Part shown: piece after piece, positions 34,024-45,019 of the stretch | Position numbering within the stretch: the stretch's first letter is position 1 | Layout of the letters: the number at the start of each line of letters is the position of its first letter | Source of the DNA: Planctomycetia bacterium | GTDB taxonomy: Bacteria > Planctomycetota > Planctomycetia > Pirellulales > Thermoguttaceae | Assembly: GCA_030537455.1 (NCBI GenBank) | Contig: JAUNMR010000007.1 | Location: 51,859 to 115,858, forward strand | Direction: 5' to 3' | DNA: 64,000 bases | Program-made: the position numbers and the translations under genes | The notes under the pieces: model-generated | Seen by the model: the letters and a program-made list of their open reading frames with translations, nothing else | Databases searched by the model: none | What the model was told of the DNA's origin: nothing

Positions 34024-37000
34024 TTAATCAATGATACCATCGTCGCCGAGCATAGAATCGTCCTGGTCAAAGACGGCGTTTTCACCGGAGTCTTGGAACG
34101 CGTCGTCGGAAGTAGGCGCATTAAAGCCCAGAACGCCTTCGTTGCGATAATCGCCGTCTTGCAGACTGCTGGCGCGAAGCAACGTCGTGTCGTAACTATC
34201 GGGCGTGACCATACCGGCGTGTAACGTCAGGTCGTCCTCGCCCTTTTGCGTGTAACGCCACACGCCCTTCTGATAAAGATTGAAACCGGTGCCCGCGGGA
34301 ATCAAACGACCGAGCATAACGTTTTCTTTCAGACCGACCAAGTGGTCAACTTTACACGCCAAAGCGGCGTCTGTCAGAACTTTTGTGGTTTCCTGGAAAC
34401 CAGCGGCAGACAGGAACGAATCGCTTTGCACCGCCGCCCTGGTAATACCGAGCAACTTCGGGGAGGCCGACGCGAGCTTAGGTCTAGTACTACTTGCGGG
34501 TCGATAACCGCGAGCTTCCACTTCCGCGTTACATTCCTCGAAGTCTTTTTTCGAGACAATTTCGTTGAAATCGAAGGTCGTGTCGCCTGGATCGGTAATC
34601 TTAACGCAGTTGTTGCGCAGTTCCTCATTACGACGTCGGAACTGGAACTTATCGACCAAATCGCCAAGGAGGAAGCCGGAATCGCCAGGGTTGTCAATAC
34701 GCACACGACGCAACATTTGAGAAATAATAATCTCGATATGCTTGTCGTTAATACCGACGCTCTGTGAGCGATACACCGCCTGAACCTCTTGCAAGAGGTA
34801 ATCCTGCAAGGCGACCTCGCCGCTGACACGCAGGATGTCCTCGGGGACAGGCAGACCGTCCGTGAGTGGCTGACCGGCCTTGATTTCGTCGCCGGTAAAG
34901 ACGCGCACGACCTTTCCTTGCGGGATTTCATGGCTACGTCCTTCGTCGTCCGGACCGGCCTCGGGCTGCTTGATAACCACGACGCGTTTACCGCGTAAAC
35001 GTTTGTCGAGGATTTCCACGACGCCGTCGACTTCCGCAAGGATAGCCGGATCTTCAGGCGCGCGCGCTTCGAAGATCTGTTCAACACGCGGAAGACCGCG
35101 TGTGATATCCTGAGAAGCGCCAGCGCTCAATGGCATCTTGGCAATAACCGTACCACGTTCAACCTGTGTGTCACGTTCGACTTCGATTTGAGTCTTACTC
35201 GGTAGCGCAAAGGTTTCGTTAATCTTGCCGCCACTGTGATCCAAGATATTAATCGTCGGGTGACTATCGCCCTTGAGTTCGACGATCGACAAACGTTTCT
35301 GTTTGCTGTACTGGTCTTCGATCGTTTGAGAGGTCGTGTCGTCAATATCGACGAACTGCACGATACCAGCGGACTTAGCAATGAGCAACTTATTGTGCGG
35401 ATCAACGGTGCACAAGGTGGCGTCGGCGTCGACATAATCGTCTTCTTTGACGCACAGAACCGCGCCTTCGGGCAATGGGTAGGTCTCGCGCGAGGGACCG
35501 TTCTTTCGGCGGCAAATTTCGATACCGCCGTCGTTACGACAGCTCAGCACAAGGTAAGCGCCCATCGTGGAGTTATAAACCACTTCCATATTGGTAAAGC
35601 GGATATAACCGGCGTATTTCGTCTTGATTTCGTTTTCTTCCGCGCTGTGTTCGCCTACGCCGCCGATGTGGAACGTACGCATGGTCAACTGAGTGCCAGG
35701 CTCGCCGATACTTTGCGCCGCAATAATACCAACCGCCATACCCTCTTCGACCAGACGCTGGGTGGAAAGATCCATACCGTAACAAAGCGCGCAAACGCCA
35801 TTTTCCGCTTCACACGTCAGAGGACTACGAACCTTCAGGGTCGTAATGGGAAGTTCGTCGATACGACGCGCAATTTCAGCGGTAATCAGACCATTGGCGG
35901 GAACGATCTGCTCGTCGGTCACGTTATCGGCAACCGGCTCGCACGACACACGACCGAGAATCGATTGCGAAAGCGGAATCTTACGATCGCCGTCGGGAAT
36001 TACGCGCTTATTAACGCCGTTGGTCGTACCGCAGTCGTACATTGTGACGACGCAGGTATGCGAAACGTCGGCGAGCTTACGCGTGAGGTAACCGGAGTTA
36101 GACGTCTTAAGCGCCGTGTCGGAAAGACCTTTACGAGCGCCGTGCGTGGCGCCGAAGTATTCCAGCACGTTCAGACCTTCGAGGAAATTAGCCTTAACGG
36201 GCGTTTCAATGAGCGTGCCGTTCGGCTTCGCCATGAGACCGCGGATACCGGCAAGCTGAAGAATCTGCCCCTCGCCGCCGCGTGCGCCGGAGTGCGACAT
36301 GAGGTACACTGGGTTAACGTAACCAACTGGACGACGCTTGATATCGCCGGCTTTTTGAGCTTCTTCCTCGGTCTTATGCACGTCGTTACGGAAGGTCTCC
36401 ATCATCTTGGCGGCGACTTCGTCCTTCACGCGCGACCAAATATCGAGAACCTTACTGTAACGCTCTTCTTCGGTGATCGTACCTGCTCGAGCTTGACGTT
36501 GAAGAGATTGAACCTCACGATCAGCCTCCTGAACGATCGTCTTCTTCTCTTTAGGCGTAATAAGGTCGTCCGCGGCAAAGGACAAACCGCTCTTGGTGCT
36601 TTCCTCGAACCCAAGACGCATCATCTTATCGAGCAGATCGATCGTGGCACGGCGACCGAGCAGTTCGTGGCAGTCGCTAATCACGCGCGCGAGTTCTTTC
36701 GATTGCTGAGGAATGTTATAGAAGGGCATGCCTTCAGAGAGGATCTGATTGAAGATAATACGCCCAGGGGTCGTTTCGAAGAGCTTTCCTTCCGTAATGG
36801 AGGGGTCGTTTTTGAGGAAGCGTCCCTTCGGCATACGCACTTTGATCTTCGCTTGCAGGTGAACCTTGCCCAGCGAGTAGGCGAGCAAACATTCTTCGAT
36901 CGAGGAGAACGCCATTCCCTCGCCCTTCATACCGGGCAGTTCGATCGTAATGTAGTAGCAGCCCATAACGATGTCCTGCGACGGACTGATAATAGGACCG

Positions 37001-38490
37001 CCGTTAGCAGGACTGAAAATATTATTCGTCGAGAGCATGAGCGTGTGCGCCTCAACCTTCGCTTCAAGAGAAAGCGGGAGGTGCACAGACATCTGATCTC
37101 CGTCGAAGTCGGCGTTAAAGCCTTTACAGACCAGAGGATGCAACTTGATCGCATTACCTTCGATCAGGGTCGGCTCAAACGCTTGGATACTCATACGGTG
37201 GAGCGTCGGCGCGCGGTTCAGGAGCACTGGGTGATTCTGAATGACTTCTTCAAGGATATCCCAGACGTCGACGTCGCGACGTTCGATCATTTTTTTAGCG
37301 CTCTTAATCGTATCGGCGCATTGCAGTTCGCGCATGCGTCGAATCACAAAGGGCTGGTAAAGTTCCAGAGCAATACGTTTCGGAAGACCGCACTGGTGCA
37401 GACGCAGGTGAGGACCGACGACAATAACGCTACGCGCGGAGTAGTCGACGCGTTTACCCAAAAGGTTCTCGCGGAAACGACCCTGCTTGCCTTTAATAAG
37501 TTCCGTGAGGGATTTCAAAGGACGATTACTAGAGCCGTTCACCTGCTTCTTACAACGCATATTATCGAAGAGCGCGTCAACGGCATACTGCAACATGCGC
37601 TTTTCGTTATTGAGAATCAGGTCGGGCGAGGTGAGATGGATCAGGCGCGTTAAACGATTGTTACGATTGATAATGCGTCGATACAGGTCGTTGAGATCGG
37701 AGGTGGCAAAAGCGCCAGATTCGAGCATAACGAGCGGTCTCAAATCGGGCGGAATGACCGGAATAACGTCCAGAACCATCCAGGCGGGGTTATTTTCCTG
37801 CTTGCAGGTACGCAGATGTTCAATGAGTCTGAGGCGACTAGTGAGGGTCTTGCGTTCGGTCTTGTTACAATTTTTGAGCTTCTCTTGGAGTAACTTAGAC
37901 TCCTTAACCAGATCTATCGCGCTGAGCATCGTACGTACGGCTTCCGCGCCGGTGCCGACCTTAAAGGAGCCGTAACCGTATTCTTCTTGTTTCGCCTTAA
38001 GCGCTTCTGCGCTCAAGACTTCGTAAAGTTTAAGATCCGTTTGACCGGGATCCAAGACGATGTAGTCCGTGTAATAGATTATCTTCTCAAGATCTTTGGA
38101 TTTAATCGCGAGCAGAGTAGCCAAGCGATCCGTGCCGCCCTTGAAGAACCAGATGTGAACCACTGGCGCTTTAAGCTCAATGTGTCCCATGCGCTTGCGA
38201 CGAACGCGACTACGGTCGACCGTAACGCCGCAACGGTCACAGGTCAGACCCTTATACTTCATGCCACGATAGTGACCGCAGGAGCATTCCCAATCCTTCT
38301 CCGGTCCAAAAATACGTTCGCAGAACAGACCGTCTCGTTCCGGTTTAAACGTACGATAGTTAATCGTTTCCGGCTTTTTGACCTCGCCATGTGATTCTTC
38401 GCGAATGCGACGCGGATCCGCAAGACTGATCTTAACGGCGTTGAAATTATTGGCGTCGGTACGATCATAATCATCGTTACTTTGTGACAC
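34024..38490 (-). CDS. rpoC: DNA-directed RNA polymerase subunit beta-prime
   Basis: 1488 residues. The largest polymerase subunit. The N-terminal zinc finger is [19 protein letters not shown], the catalytic Mg-binding loop is [16 protein letters not shown], the bridge-helix and trigger-loop region contains [17 protein letters not shown], and the second zinc site is [15 protein letters not shown]. The GTG at 38490 is preferred over the GTG at 38526 because GAGGACGACA precedes it. The C terminus has an extra acidic, Asp-rich tail of about 40 residues (ending MLGDDGIID). It is separated from rpoB by about 210 nt holding two hairpins, unusually wide for this pair. No split or intein is present. 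Confidence 0.98.
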   Translation of the reverse strand: MSQSNDDYDRTDANNFNAVKISLADPRRIREESHGEVKKPETINYRTFKPERDGLFCERIFGPEKDWECSCGHYRGMKYKGLTCDRCGVTVDRSRVRRKRMGHIELKAPVVHIWFFKGGTDRLATLLAIKSKDLEKIIYYTDYIVLDPGQTDLKLYEVLSAEALKAKQEEYGYGSFKVGTGAEAVRTMLSAIDLVKESKLLQEKLKNCNKTERKTLTSRLRLIEHLRTCKQENNPAWMVLDVIPVIPPDLRPLVMLESGAFATSDLNDLYRRIINRNNRLTRLIHLTSPDLILNNEKRMLQYAVDALFDNMRCKKQVNGSSNRPLKSLTELIKGKQGRFRENLLGKRVDYSARSVIVVGPHLRLHQCGLPKRIALELYQPFVIRRMRELQCADTIKSAKKMIERRDVDVWDILEEVIQNHPVLLNRAPTLHRMSIQAFEPTLIEGNAIKLHPLVCKGFNADFDGDQMSVHLPLSLEAKVEAHTLMLSTNNIFSPANGGPIISPSQDIVMGCYYITIELPGMKGEGMAFSSIEECLLAYSLGKVHLQAKIKVRMPKGRFLKNDPSITEGKLFETTPGRIIFNQILSEGMPFYNIPQQSKELARVISDCHELLGRRATIDLLDKMMRLGFEESTKSGLSFAADDLITPKEKKTIVQEADREVQSLQRQARAGTITEEERYSKVLDIWSRVKDEVAAKMMETFRNDVHKTEEEAQKAGDIKRRPVGYVNPVYLMSHSGARGGEGQILQLAGIRGLMAKPNGTLIETPVKANFLEGLNVLEYFGATHGARKGLSDTALKTSNSGYLTRKLADVSHTCVVTMYDCGTTNGVNKRVIPDGDRKIPLSQSILGRVSCEPVADNVTDEQIVPANGLITAEIARRIDELPITTLKVRSPLTCEAENGVCALCYGMDLSTQRLVEEGMAVGIIAAQSIGEPGTQLTMRTFHIGGVGEHSAEENEIKTKYAGYIRFTNMEVVYNSTMGAYLVLSCRNDGGIEICRRKNGPSRETYPLPEGAVLCVKEDDYVDADATLCTVDPHNKLLIAKSAGIVQFVDIDDTTSQTIEDQYSKQKRLSIVELKGDSHPTINILDHSGGKINETFALPSKTQIEVERDTQVERGTVIAKMPLSAGASQDITRGLPRVEQIFEARAPEDPAILAEVDGVVEILDKRLRGKRVVVIKQPEAGPDDEGRSHEIPQGKVVRVFTGDEIKAGQPLTDGLPVPEDILRVSGEVALQDYLLQEVQAVYRSQSVGINDKHIEIIISQMLRRVRIDNPGDSGFLLGDLVDKFQFRRRNEELRNNCVKITDPGDTTFDFNEIVSKKDFEECNAEVEARGYRPASSTRPKLASASPKLLGITRAAVQSDSFLSAAGFQETTKVLTDAALACKVDHLVGLKENVMLGRLIPAGTGFNLYQKGVWRYTQKGEDDLTLHAGMVTPDSYDTTLLRASSLQDGDYRNEGVLGFNAPTSDDAFQDSGENAVFDQDDSMLGDDGIID

Positions 38491-38591
38491 TGTCGTCCTC
38501 GTTTCGATTATATGTAAACAACTCACAGCGCGTTGAGGCTACTTCTGAAGGAAGAAACGCGCGTGGAGCATCGTGTGCGGTGCGAATAGGC

Positions 38592-38660
38592 GCGTCGTCG
38601 TAGGGATTACAACGACGCGAAATCCAGACAAGCGCGCGCCTATGCTCGAGCAGGCGCGCG
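38592..38660 (-). repeat. Two hairpins in the rpoB-rpoC spacer
   Basis: GCGTCGT/ACGACGC (about 38592-38618) and CGCGCGCCT (38633-38641) pairing with AGGCGCGCG (38652-38660, loop 10 nt). No U-tract follows either, so these look like mRNA stability or processing hairpins rather than terminators. Confidence 0.5.
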
Positions 38661-38700
38661 ACACAAAGAAGACGCGCTAGGCGAGCGCGACGGCATACGC

Positions 38701-41700
38701 TTATTCGTCGTCTTCGTTGCCGGAAGGATTGTAGTCAGAAGCGCTGTCAATTCCGGACAGCGCCTCGTCGCGGTAGACGCCGGTATCGGAAATAGCATCG
38801 TCGAGCGAATCAGAGCCACGGTTCATTTGAACAAGAGGGTTGAATCCGCGTTCATTGTACTCTGGCGCTGATTCAAAGCTGTCAAAACCGTGACTGCCAA
38901 TCCCCATGTCGTCGCGACCGTGGCGGAAAGAGCCGCCTAAACCGCGACCGCGACCATAGCTCTCAGAACCGAAATCGTCGTGGGAACGATCGCGCAGAGG
39001 GAGGCGACCCGAGGAGGGTTCAAGCTCGATGTTAAGAGCCAGACCTTTGATTTCGTTCGCCAAAACCTCGAACGCCGCGGGAAGACCGGCTTGCAACGTG
39101 TTTTTACCGTTAACGACAGACTCGTAAATCTTGGTACGACCGTCGACGTCGTCGCTCTTAACGGTCATGATCTCTTGCAGAGTATACGCCGCGCCATAGG
39201 CTTCCAGAGCCCAGACTTCCATCTCGCCGAAGCGTTGACCGCCCGCGCGTGCTTTACCGCCCAGAGGCTGTTGAGTCACCAAGGAGTAAGGACCGGTGCT
39301 ACGCGCGTGAACCTTATCGTCGACTAAGTGGTGCAATTTCAGCATGTACATATAGCCTACGGTGGTCTCTTGAGCAAAGGGTTCGCCGGTACGACCGTCG
39401 TAGAGTTGAACCTTGCCATTGCGAGGCAAGCCGGCCTTTTCGAGTTCGTTGTTGACAACTTCTTCGGTAGCGCCGTCGAAGACCGGGGTAATCGCTCGAT
39501 AACCCTGCGTGACCGCGGCCCAGCCCAAGTGAGTTTCAAGGATCTGACCGACGTTCATACGCGACGGAACGCCAAGGGGGTTCAACATGATTTGAATAGG
39601 AGTGCCGTCGGCCAAGAAAGGCATGTCTTCACGCGGAAGAATACGCGAAATAATACCCTTGTTACCGTGACGACCCGCCATTTTATCGCCGACAGAAATC
39701 GCGCGTTTCGTCGCAATATAGACCTTAACCGTCTGCAGAACGCCGCGTTTGAGCTGTTCGCCACAAGTCTTGGTGTTATATTCACGATCGCGCGTGTCAA
39801 TAGCGTCTTCCAACTCTTGAGCGTGAGCAAGATAGACCTTGCGACAACGCTGGTAGTCGGAATCTTCATCTTCGCTTACTTCGATACCATTGCGTTCGCA
39901 CATACGACGGAAGGAGAAGACCTTCGCCGCTTCCGCGATTTCTTCCGGAGAGCGATCTTCGATCAACTCGACGCCGTTACTGTCGACAACGACATTACCG
40001 ATAATCTCTTGAATCTCGCCGATAATGCGCACGAACACATTGGAAATATTGCGATCGCCGTCTTCCTTAATCTTGAGGATCTCGCCGTCATAGACGCGAC
40101 GTTCTTCTTCAGAGAGACTGCTTCGCGTTCGGAAGTAGTAGGAGCCAATCACGACGCCTTCGACGCCGGTGGGCACTTCGAGAGAGTCGTTCTTCACCTC
40201 GTCGCCGGCGCGACCGAAGATCGCGTGCAGGAGTTTTTCTTCTGGAGAAAGTTCGACCTTACTCTTCGGCGAGACCTTACCGACGAGAATATCGCCGGAA
40301 GAGACATAGACGCCGACGCGAACAATACCGTTTTCGTCGAGGTTACGAAGAGCCTTTTCGCCGACGTTCGGAATATCGCGTGTGAAGTATTCCGTACCGG
40401 TTTTGATTTGGCGAACGTCGACGGAGTATTCCTCGATGTGAATAGAGGTATACGAGTCGTTCTGAACCAGCTCCTCGCTGAGGATAATCGCGTCTTCGTA
40501 GTTATAACCGTCCCACACCATGAAAGCTACCAGGACGTTACGACCCAGCGCAAGAACGCCGTGATCGGTACAGGCGCCGTCGGCGAGAACCTCGCCTTCT
40601 TCGACGACTTGACCGATCGAAACGATCGGATGCTGATTTTCGCAGGAGCTACCGTTAAGTACCGCAAACTTACGCAGATGGTAGACCTCGTGTTTCGTCG
40701 GGTTCTCAAGATTGTCCACCACCTCGATACGCAGCGCGTCGACATACTTAACAACGCCGGCAAATTTGGAGCGAACTATCAAACTGGAGTTGAGCGCCGC
40801 TTCGCGTTCCAGACCGGTGCCGACCACTGGCGCTTCGGAAACAAGGAGCGGAACCGCCTGGCGCTGCATGTTAGACCCCATGAGCGCGCGCGTAACGTCG
40901 TCGTGTTCCAGGAACGGAATCAGACCGGCGGCAACGCCGATCATTTGGTTCGGGGAGACGTCGATGTATTCGATTTTTTTGACTTTGATCTGCTCGTACT
41001 CGCCGGCGTGGCGCGCCAGTACGGTCTGCGTCACTGGGTCAGGTTCCAGTTTACCGTAGGGGCAGTCTTTTGTCGGCGCGGAACGTTTGGCGTCCGCGGG
41101 CGCGAGGTACTTGAAGTGTTCTTCATCGGCGCGGAGCCAGTCGACCTGGTCGGTCAAGACGCCGTCGACAACCTTACGATAGGGCGCGACAATAAAACCC
41201 AATTCGTCGACGACTGCGTAGAGCGAAAGGTGCGAAATCAGACCGATGTTCTGACCTTCAGGCGTTTCGATCGGGCAGATACGACCGTAGTGGGAGGAGT
41301 GAACGTCGCGAACTTCGTAGCCGGCGCGTTTACGATTCAAACCGCCGGGACCGAGCGCGGAGAGTCGACGTTCGTGCGTAAGCATCGACAGCGGGTTCGT
41401 CTGGTCGACAACCTGCGACAACTCGTTACGACCAAAGAAGTTTTCGATCGCCTGAGTGATATTCTTCTGATTAACGGCGTTTCGCGGACGAGTTTCTTCG
41501 CGAATACGTTCACGCGCGGCGCGTTGTAGTTTCAACGCGCCTTTACTGCGGATTTCATCGGCGGCGAGTTCGTCAATAGTGCGAATACGACGATTGCCGA
41601 GATGGTCGATATCGTCGGGCTGAACGCCCTCCGCGCCGCTCCAGAGCTTGAAGAGGTATTGTACGGCGTTAATGACGTCTTCGGGGCAAAGCGCCTGTTG

Positions 41701-42807
41701 ATTCGGGTCAATATTGGCGCCGAGTTTACGATTAATTCGGAAGCGACCGACGCGACCGAGGCGATAGCGCGCGACGTCAAAGAACTTCTCTTGAACGAGC
41801 GTGCGTGCGCGATCGAGTTGAGGGGGATTACCGGGACGCAATTTTCTAAAGATCGCCAAGAGCGCTTCTTCGTGGCTCTGGGTTTTGTCTTCTTCGATCG
41901 AATTGAGAAGCAGACGGTTGGCCGGTTTCTCGATGATTTCGATCGATTTGACGCCGCTAGCGCACAGTTCGTCGGCGCTTGACTTAGTGATCTCTTGGCA
42001 GGATTCCACAATATGCTCGCCTTCGTGAGGGGAGCCTTTGGGGAAGTCGACGGTATTAACCGAGATCTTGCCCTCGATCGCTTCGACAGATTCAGCGCCT
42101 TTGATTTTGACAACGCTCGTTCGGAAGAAAGCGCGGATCAGGTCGGCGTTGGTGGAATATTTGGGGTCGAACGCGCGAATAAGCTGCATCACGGGCAGTT
42201 TACTGCTCTTTTCCATGCGCAGAATGATGGTCTCTTTGCGCGTGATACTAAGTTCGATCCAGCTACCGCGTTCGGGGATAATACGGCAGGTAAAAGACTT
42301 TTTACGCTCTTTATCGAATTCGGCGAGGAAGTCGACGCCAGGGCTACGGTGGATCTGGCTTACGACGACGCGTTCCGCGCCGTTGATAATGAATTCACCG
42401 CCGCCGAGCATCACGGGAACTTCGCCGAAATAAACGTCCTCTTCGACGATCTTCGTTTCGCCGGTTTCTGGATTGAGCTTAGTCAAGCGCAGGCGAACGC
42501 AGAACGGTCGACCATAAGTCAAGCGCAGACGACGACATTCGTCGGGAGTGTAACGTGGCTTATCGAGGCGATAGCTCACATAATCCAAACGTGAATTTTT
42601 CTCGTAGTCTTCGATCGGGAAAGTTTCGCGAAGCACTGCTTCGAGACCATAGTTTTCACGTTCTTCCGGCTCAACGTCCGCTTGTAGAAATCTCTCGTAG
42701 CTACGAGTTTGGAGAAGCGTCAAATCAGGAAGAGGCAGCGTTGTGCTATGATTGCCAAACTGACGTTGCTCGGTGAAAGTCATCTTACGTTGTGATGTTA
42801 CCGCCAT
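38701..42807 (-). CDS. rpoB: DNA-directed RNA polymerase subunit beta
   Basis: 1368 residues. The N terminus has the TLLQTRSYERFLQ element. The rifampicin region reads LSQVVDQTNPLSMLTHERR then LSALGPGGL, keeping the Asp516, His526 and Ser531 equivalents, so no classic resistance change is seen. HYGRICPIETPEGQNIGLI, GDKMAGRHGNKGIIS and GGKARAGGQRFGEMEVWALE are present. After the normal end (about LALNIELEP) comes an extra tail of about 100 residues, rich in Gly, Arg, Ser and Asp and ending GNEDDE, which looks disordered. Start ATG 42807 has GGGAGG upstream. It follows rplL only after a 946-nt gap. Confidence 0.98.
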   Translation of the reverse strand: MAVTSQRKMTFTEQRQFGNHSTTLPLPDLTLLQTRSYERFLQADVEPEERENYGLEAVLRETFPIEDYEKNSRLDYVSYRLDKPRYTPDECRRLRLTYGRPFCVRLRLTKLNPETGETKIVEEDVYFGEVPVMLGGGEFIINGAERVVVSQIHRSPGVDFLAEFDKERKKSFTCRIIPERGSWIELSITRKETIILRMEKSSKLPVMQLIRAFDPKYSTNADLIRAFFRTSVVKIKGAESVEAIEGKISVNTVDFPKGSPHEGEHIVESCQEITKSSADELCASGVKSIEIIEKPANRLLLNSIEEDKTQSHEEALLAIFRKLRPGNPPQLDRARTLVQEKFFDVARYRLGRVGRFRINRKLGANIDPNQQALCPEDVINAVQYLFKLWSGAEGVQPDDIDHLGNRRIRTIDELAADEIRSKGALKLQRAARERIREETRPRNAVNQKNITQAIENFFGRNELSQVVDQTNPLSMLTHERRLSALGPGGLNRKRAGYEVRDVHSSHYGRICPIETPEGQNIGLISHLSLYAVVDELGFIVAPYRKVVDGVLTDQVDWLRADEEHFKYLAPADAKRSAPTKDCPYGKLEPDPVTQTVLARHAGEYEQIKVKKIEYIDVSPNQMIGVAAGLIPFLEHDDVTRALMGSNMQRQAVPLLVSEAPVVGTGLEREAALNSSLIVRSKFAGVVKYVDALRIEVVDNLENPTKHEVYHLRKFAVLNGSSCENQHPIVSIGQVVEEGEVLADGACTDHGVLALGRNVLVAFMVWDGYNYEDAIILSEELVQNDSYTSIHIEEYSVDVRQIKTGTEYFTRDIPNVGEKALRNLDENGIVRVGVYVSSGDILVGKVSPKSKVELSPEEKLLHAIFGRAGDEVKNDSLEVPTGVEGVVIGSYYFRTRSSLSEEERRVYDGEILKIKEDGDRNISNVFVRIIGEIQEIIGNVVVDSNGVELIEDRSPEEIAEAAKVFSFRRMCERNGIEVSEDEDSDYQRCRKVYLAHAQELEDAIDTRDREYNTKTCGEQLKRGVLQTVKVYIATKRAISVGDKMAGRHGNKGIISRILPREDMPFLADGTPIQIMLNPLGVPSRMNVGQILETHLGWAAVTQGYRAITPVFDGATEEVVNNELEKAGLPRNGKVQLYDGRTGEPFAQETTVGYMYMLKLHHLVDDKVHARSTGPYSLVTQQPLGGKARAGGQRFGEMEVWALEAYGAAYTLQEIMTVKSDDVDGRTKIYESVVNGKNTLQAGLPAAFEVLANEIKGLALNIELEPSSGRLPLRDRSHDDFGSESYGRGRGLGGSFRHGRDDMGIGSHGFDSFESAPEYNERGFNPLVQMNRGSDSLDDAISDTGVYRDEALSGIDSASDYNPSGNEDDE

Positions 42808-43753
42808 ACAGAGTTTACCTCCCTAGTCTGGTACGGAATCTTTCTCCATTTTGACAAAGAAACGCGACTTAAAATTATATTACTTACCATAGCAATTACA
42901 AGGGGGCAATGAGCCATCTTAAAGAATTTCCCATAAGTTTTCCTCACTTTCCTGATCGATTCTAATCGATTTGACAAATTCGCGCAACTAGTAAACCCAA
43001 AAAAAATTTCCATAAAACGGTCAAAATTTTTTAGAATTTCTTGCCATTTTTCTCGTGATTTTAACTTTTGTTACCATAGAACAATTGTTATATTTTCTCT
43101 ATTTTAGCATAAAACACACGTCTGAACGGCGTTGTTAGCGTCCGTTCCAGACAACCCAGAGAATATTTAACGATTAAACCGACTAACATTTTAAATTATT
43201 CGAAAAAAATTTTATTTTTTAGCTCTCAGTTCCAATGAGTGGCGCAAGGATTCACGGCGGCTACCTCCTGCTGTTGTGGAAATTCGCCTCTTTGTATCGA
43301 AGTCATTCCATTTCGTAAGATCTGAAATTTAGCGACGTCGCCGAAACGTAAATACAAGAATATTCTACCTTATATATGACGCTTATATACAGTCGCCGAG
43401 CGTCGAGGACGATTGATATGCTCCTTACGCTATTGTAGGCGACCGACTCCAACCGGTCGTTCGTTGTAACATGCATAAGCTTATGCTGGCGAGAGAATGT
43501 TCTCTCATTGCGTTCACACTACATAAGTCTGCTGATAAAAACCTAATGATTCGCTGTACGTTAGCCTCAGGAGAAATACAAGGGTAAAGAAATAAATGTC
43601 GCCATGGAGTCTCGTGAATTATCTCAGAAGAAGACGCAGGGCGACAAGAAACGCAAGGAGGAGATCGAGACGACCTCCTCCTCAGATATTCTATCTCAAA
43701 GGCTCATAGAGCGATAGATATAAAGAACGGAAGAATTTCCAGCGGTAACAACA
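42808..43753 (-). other. Long rplL-rpoB spacer with hairpin cluster
   Basis: 946 nt with no supported gene; very AT-rich from about 42840 to 43230. Three inverted repeats lie side by side: CGACCG/CGGTCG (43440-43459), the palindrome GCATAAGCTTATGC (43473-43486) and GAGAGAA-TG-TTCTCTC (43491-43506). A weaker AGGAGG/CCTCCT pair is at 43656-43679. On the minus strand this would form the long leader of rpoB, with the AT-rich half a likely promoter zone. In E. coli the much shorter rplL-rpoB gap holds an attenuator and an RNase III site. Confidence 0.55.
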
Positions 43754-44161
43754 CTACTTGAGGGTGACCTTCGCGCCGGCGTCTTCGAGTTCTTTCTTGA
43801 GCTTTTCCGCTTCGTCTTTGGGCAGAGCGGTTTTGATCGCTTTGGGAGCGCCTTCGACCATGCCTTTGGCGTCGCCGAGGGAAGCGCCGGTCGCGGTGCG
43901 CACGACCTTGATGATACCGATCTTCTTGGAAGCGTCGAAGCTTTCCAGAACGACGTCGAATTCGGTCTTTTCTTCAGCGGCGGGAGCGGCGTCAGCGCCA
44001 GCAGCCGGACCAGCAACCATAACAGCGCCGCCAGCGGCGGGCTCAACGCCGTATTCTTCCTTGAGGTAATCGCTCAGTTCTTTGGCGTCCTTGAGGGTCA
44101 AACCCATGATCTGATCGCCAAGTTGCTTGATATTGTCAGCGAAAGTACGTTCTTCGGACAT
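43754..44161 (-). CDS. rplL: 50S ribosomal protein L7/L12
   Basis: 135 residues. The N-terminal dimerisation domain ([20 protein letters not shown]) is followed by an Ala/Gly-rich hinge with [14 protein letters not shown] and the C-terminal factor-binding domain ([40 protein letters not shown]). The usual TGLGLKEAK reads TGASLGDAK. The ATG at 44161 has AAAGGA seven nt upstream; the frame extends to 44194 but adds nothing conserved. It is 235 nt after rplJ, with a hairpin in between. Confidence 0.97.
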   Translation of the reverse strand: MSEERTFADNIKQLGDQIMGLTLKDAKELSDYLKEEYGVEPAAGGAVMVAGPAAGADAAPAAEEKTEFDVVLESFDASKKIGIIKVVRTATGASLGDAKGMVEGAPKAIKTALPKDEAEKLKKELEDAGAKVTLK

Positions 44162-44314
44162 TCTTAGATCCTTTCGAGTCTTATTAACTGTCATTCTTCC
44201 ACCGCTTCAACAGCGAGAATCACGAACCAATCGTGAAAAGCGTGGTCTTGGAATCACAGTAAAAGACGGATAAATTATGGTTAGGCGCGAAAACGCGCTG
44301 TAATAACTATTGGT

Positions 44315-44361
44315 AAAACGCGTCGCAAACGACAGACAGTCGCCAATGGAGCGACGCGTTT
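44315..44361 (-). terminator. Possible attenuator hairpin between rplJ and rplL
   Basis: AAACGCGTCGC (44316-44326) pairs with GCGACGCGTTT (44351-44361). On the minus strand the hairpin is followed by four T only, so partial termination or mRNA processing is more likely than full termination inside the ribosomal unit. Confidence 0.45.
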
Positions 44362-44396
44362 GGCTTTTTAGCTAAGCGGTAGCGAGAGCAAATTGA

Positions 44397-44951
44397 CTAC
44401 GCTTCCGCCGGGGCTGCTTCAGCTTCTTCGGATTCTTCGGAATCCCAACGTTGCTTGATCTGGCTGGCGAGATTTGCGCCGCCGGAGAGGAGTTGGGAGG
44501 AAAGCTTGGAGCCGACGCCAACGATTTGACCGAGCAGAATCGCAATTTGTTCTTCGCGAGTGGGCCATTTGCTGATTTCGACCGCTTCTTCCGCCGTGAA
44601 AGCTTCGCCGTCGAGAACGCCGCCGACTATACTAAACTTAGAGAATTGCTTTTCTTTCGTTAGCTTGACGACTTCCTTCGCCAGTGCGACGATATCGCTA
44701 GCGCCCCAGCACAACGCGGCGGTTCCGGATAGACCCGTGAACGCGTTCGCAAGACTGGTGCCTGCGGTCGCGCGCGCCGCAAGACTGTTCTTAATTACAA
44801 GAACGTGAATGTCTTTTTCCGCAAGAGCCGCGCGCAAGCGATTGCTATCATTCACTTGCATACCGACGAGATTAACCAAGAGAGCGTTTTCGACGCCATC
44901 GAGACGCTTCTTGAGTTCTTCGGTAATCAGATTTTTTACGTATTTACTCAT
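44397..44951 (-). CDS. rplJ: 50S ribosomal protein L10
   Basis: 184 residues. The stalk base that carries L7/L12 dimers. It starts MSKYVKNLITEELKKRL and has NALLVNLVGM, VIKNSLAARA and a C-terminal Ala/Glu-rich helix (SEEAEAAPAEA) for L12 binding. Length is normal. It sits between rplA and rplL in the standard order. In other bacteria L10 represses this message; a binding site was not identified here. Confidence 0.97.
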   Translation of the reverse strand: MSKYVKNLITEELKKRLDGVENALLVNLVGMQVNDSNRLRAALAEKDIHVLVIKNSLAARATAGTSLANAFTGLSGTAALCWGASDIVALAKEVVKLTKEKQFSKFSIVGGVLDGEAFTAEEAVEISKWPTREEQIAILLGQIVGVGSKLSSQLLSGGANLASQIKQRWDSEESEEAEAAPAEA

Positions 44952-45019
44952 TGGTTACTTCATTCATTAAAGCGCAGTTGATTGATACGACCGAACGTGA
45001 GTGAACTAGTAAGTCAAGC

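Noticed and set aside
35236..37653. 805-codon open frame on the plus strand opposite rpoC
   Set aside because: It lies wholly antisense to a certain rpoC gene and shows no domain features. Strong codon bias in rpoC leaves few reverse-strand stops, which explains it.
39328..41529. 733-codon open frame opposite rpoB
   Set aside because: Antisense shadow of rpoB with composition mirroring its codons; no ribosome site or motif.
43440..43506. CRISPR or transposon ends suggested by repeated palindromes
   Set aside because: The three palindromes differ in sequence, there are no spacers of equal length and no transposase or cas gene is near.
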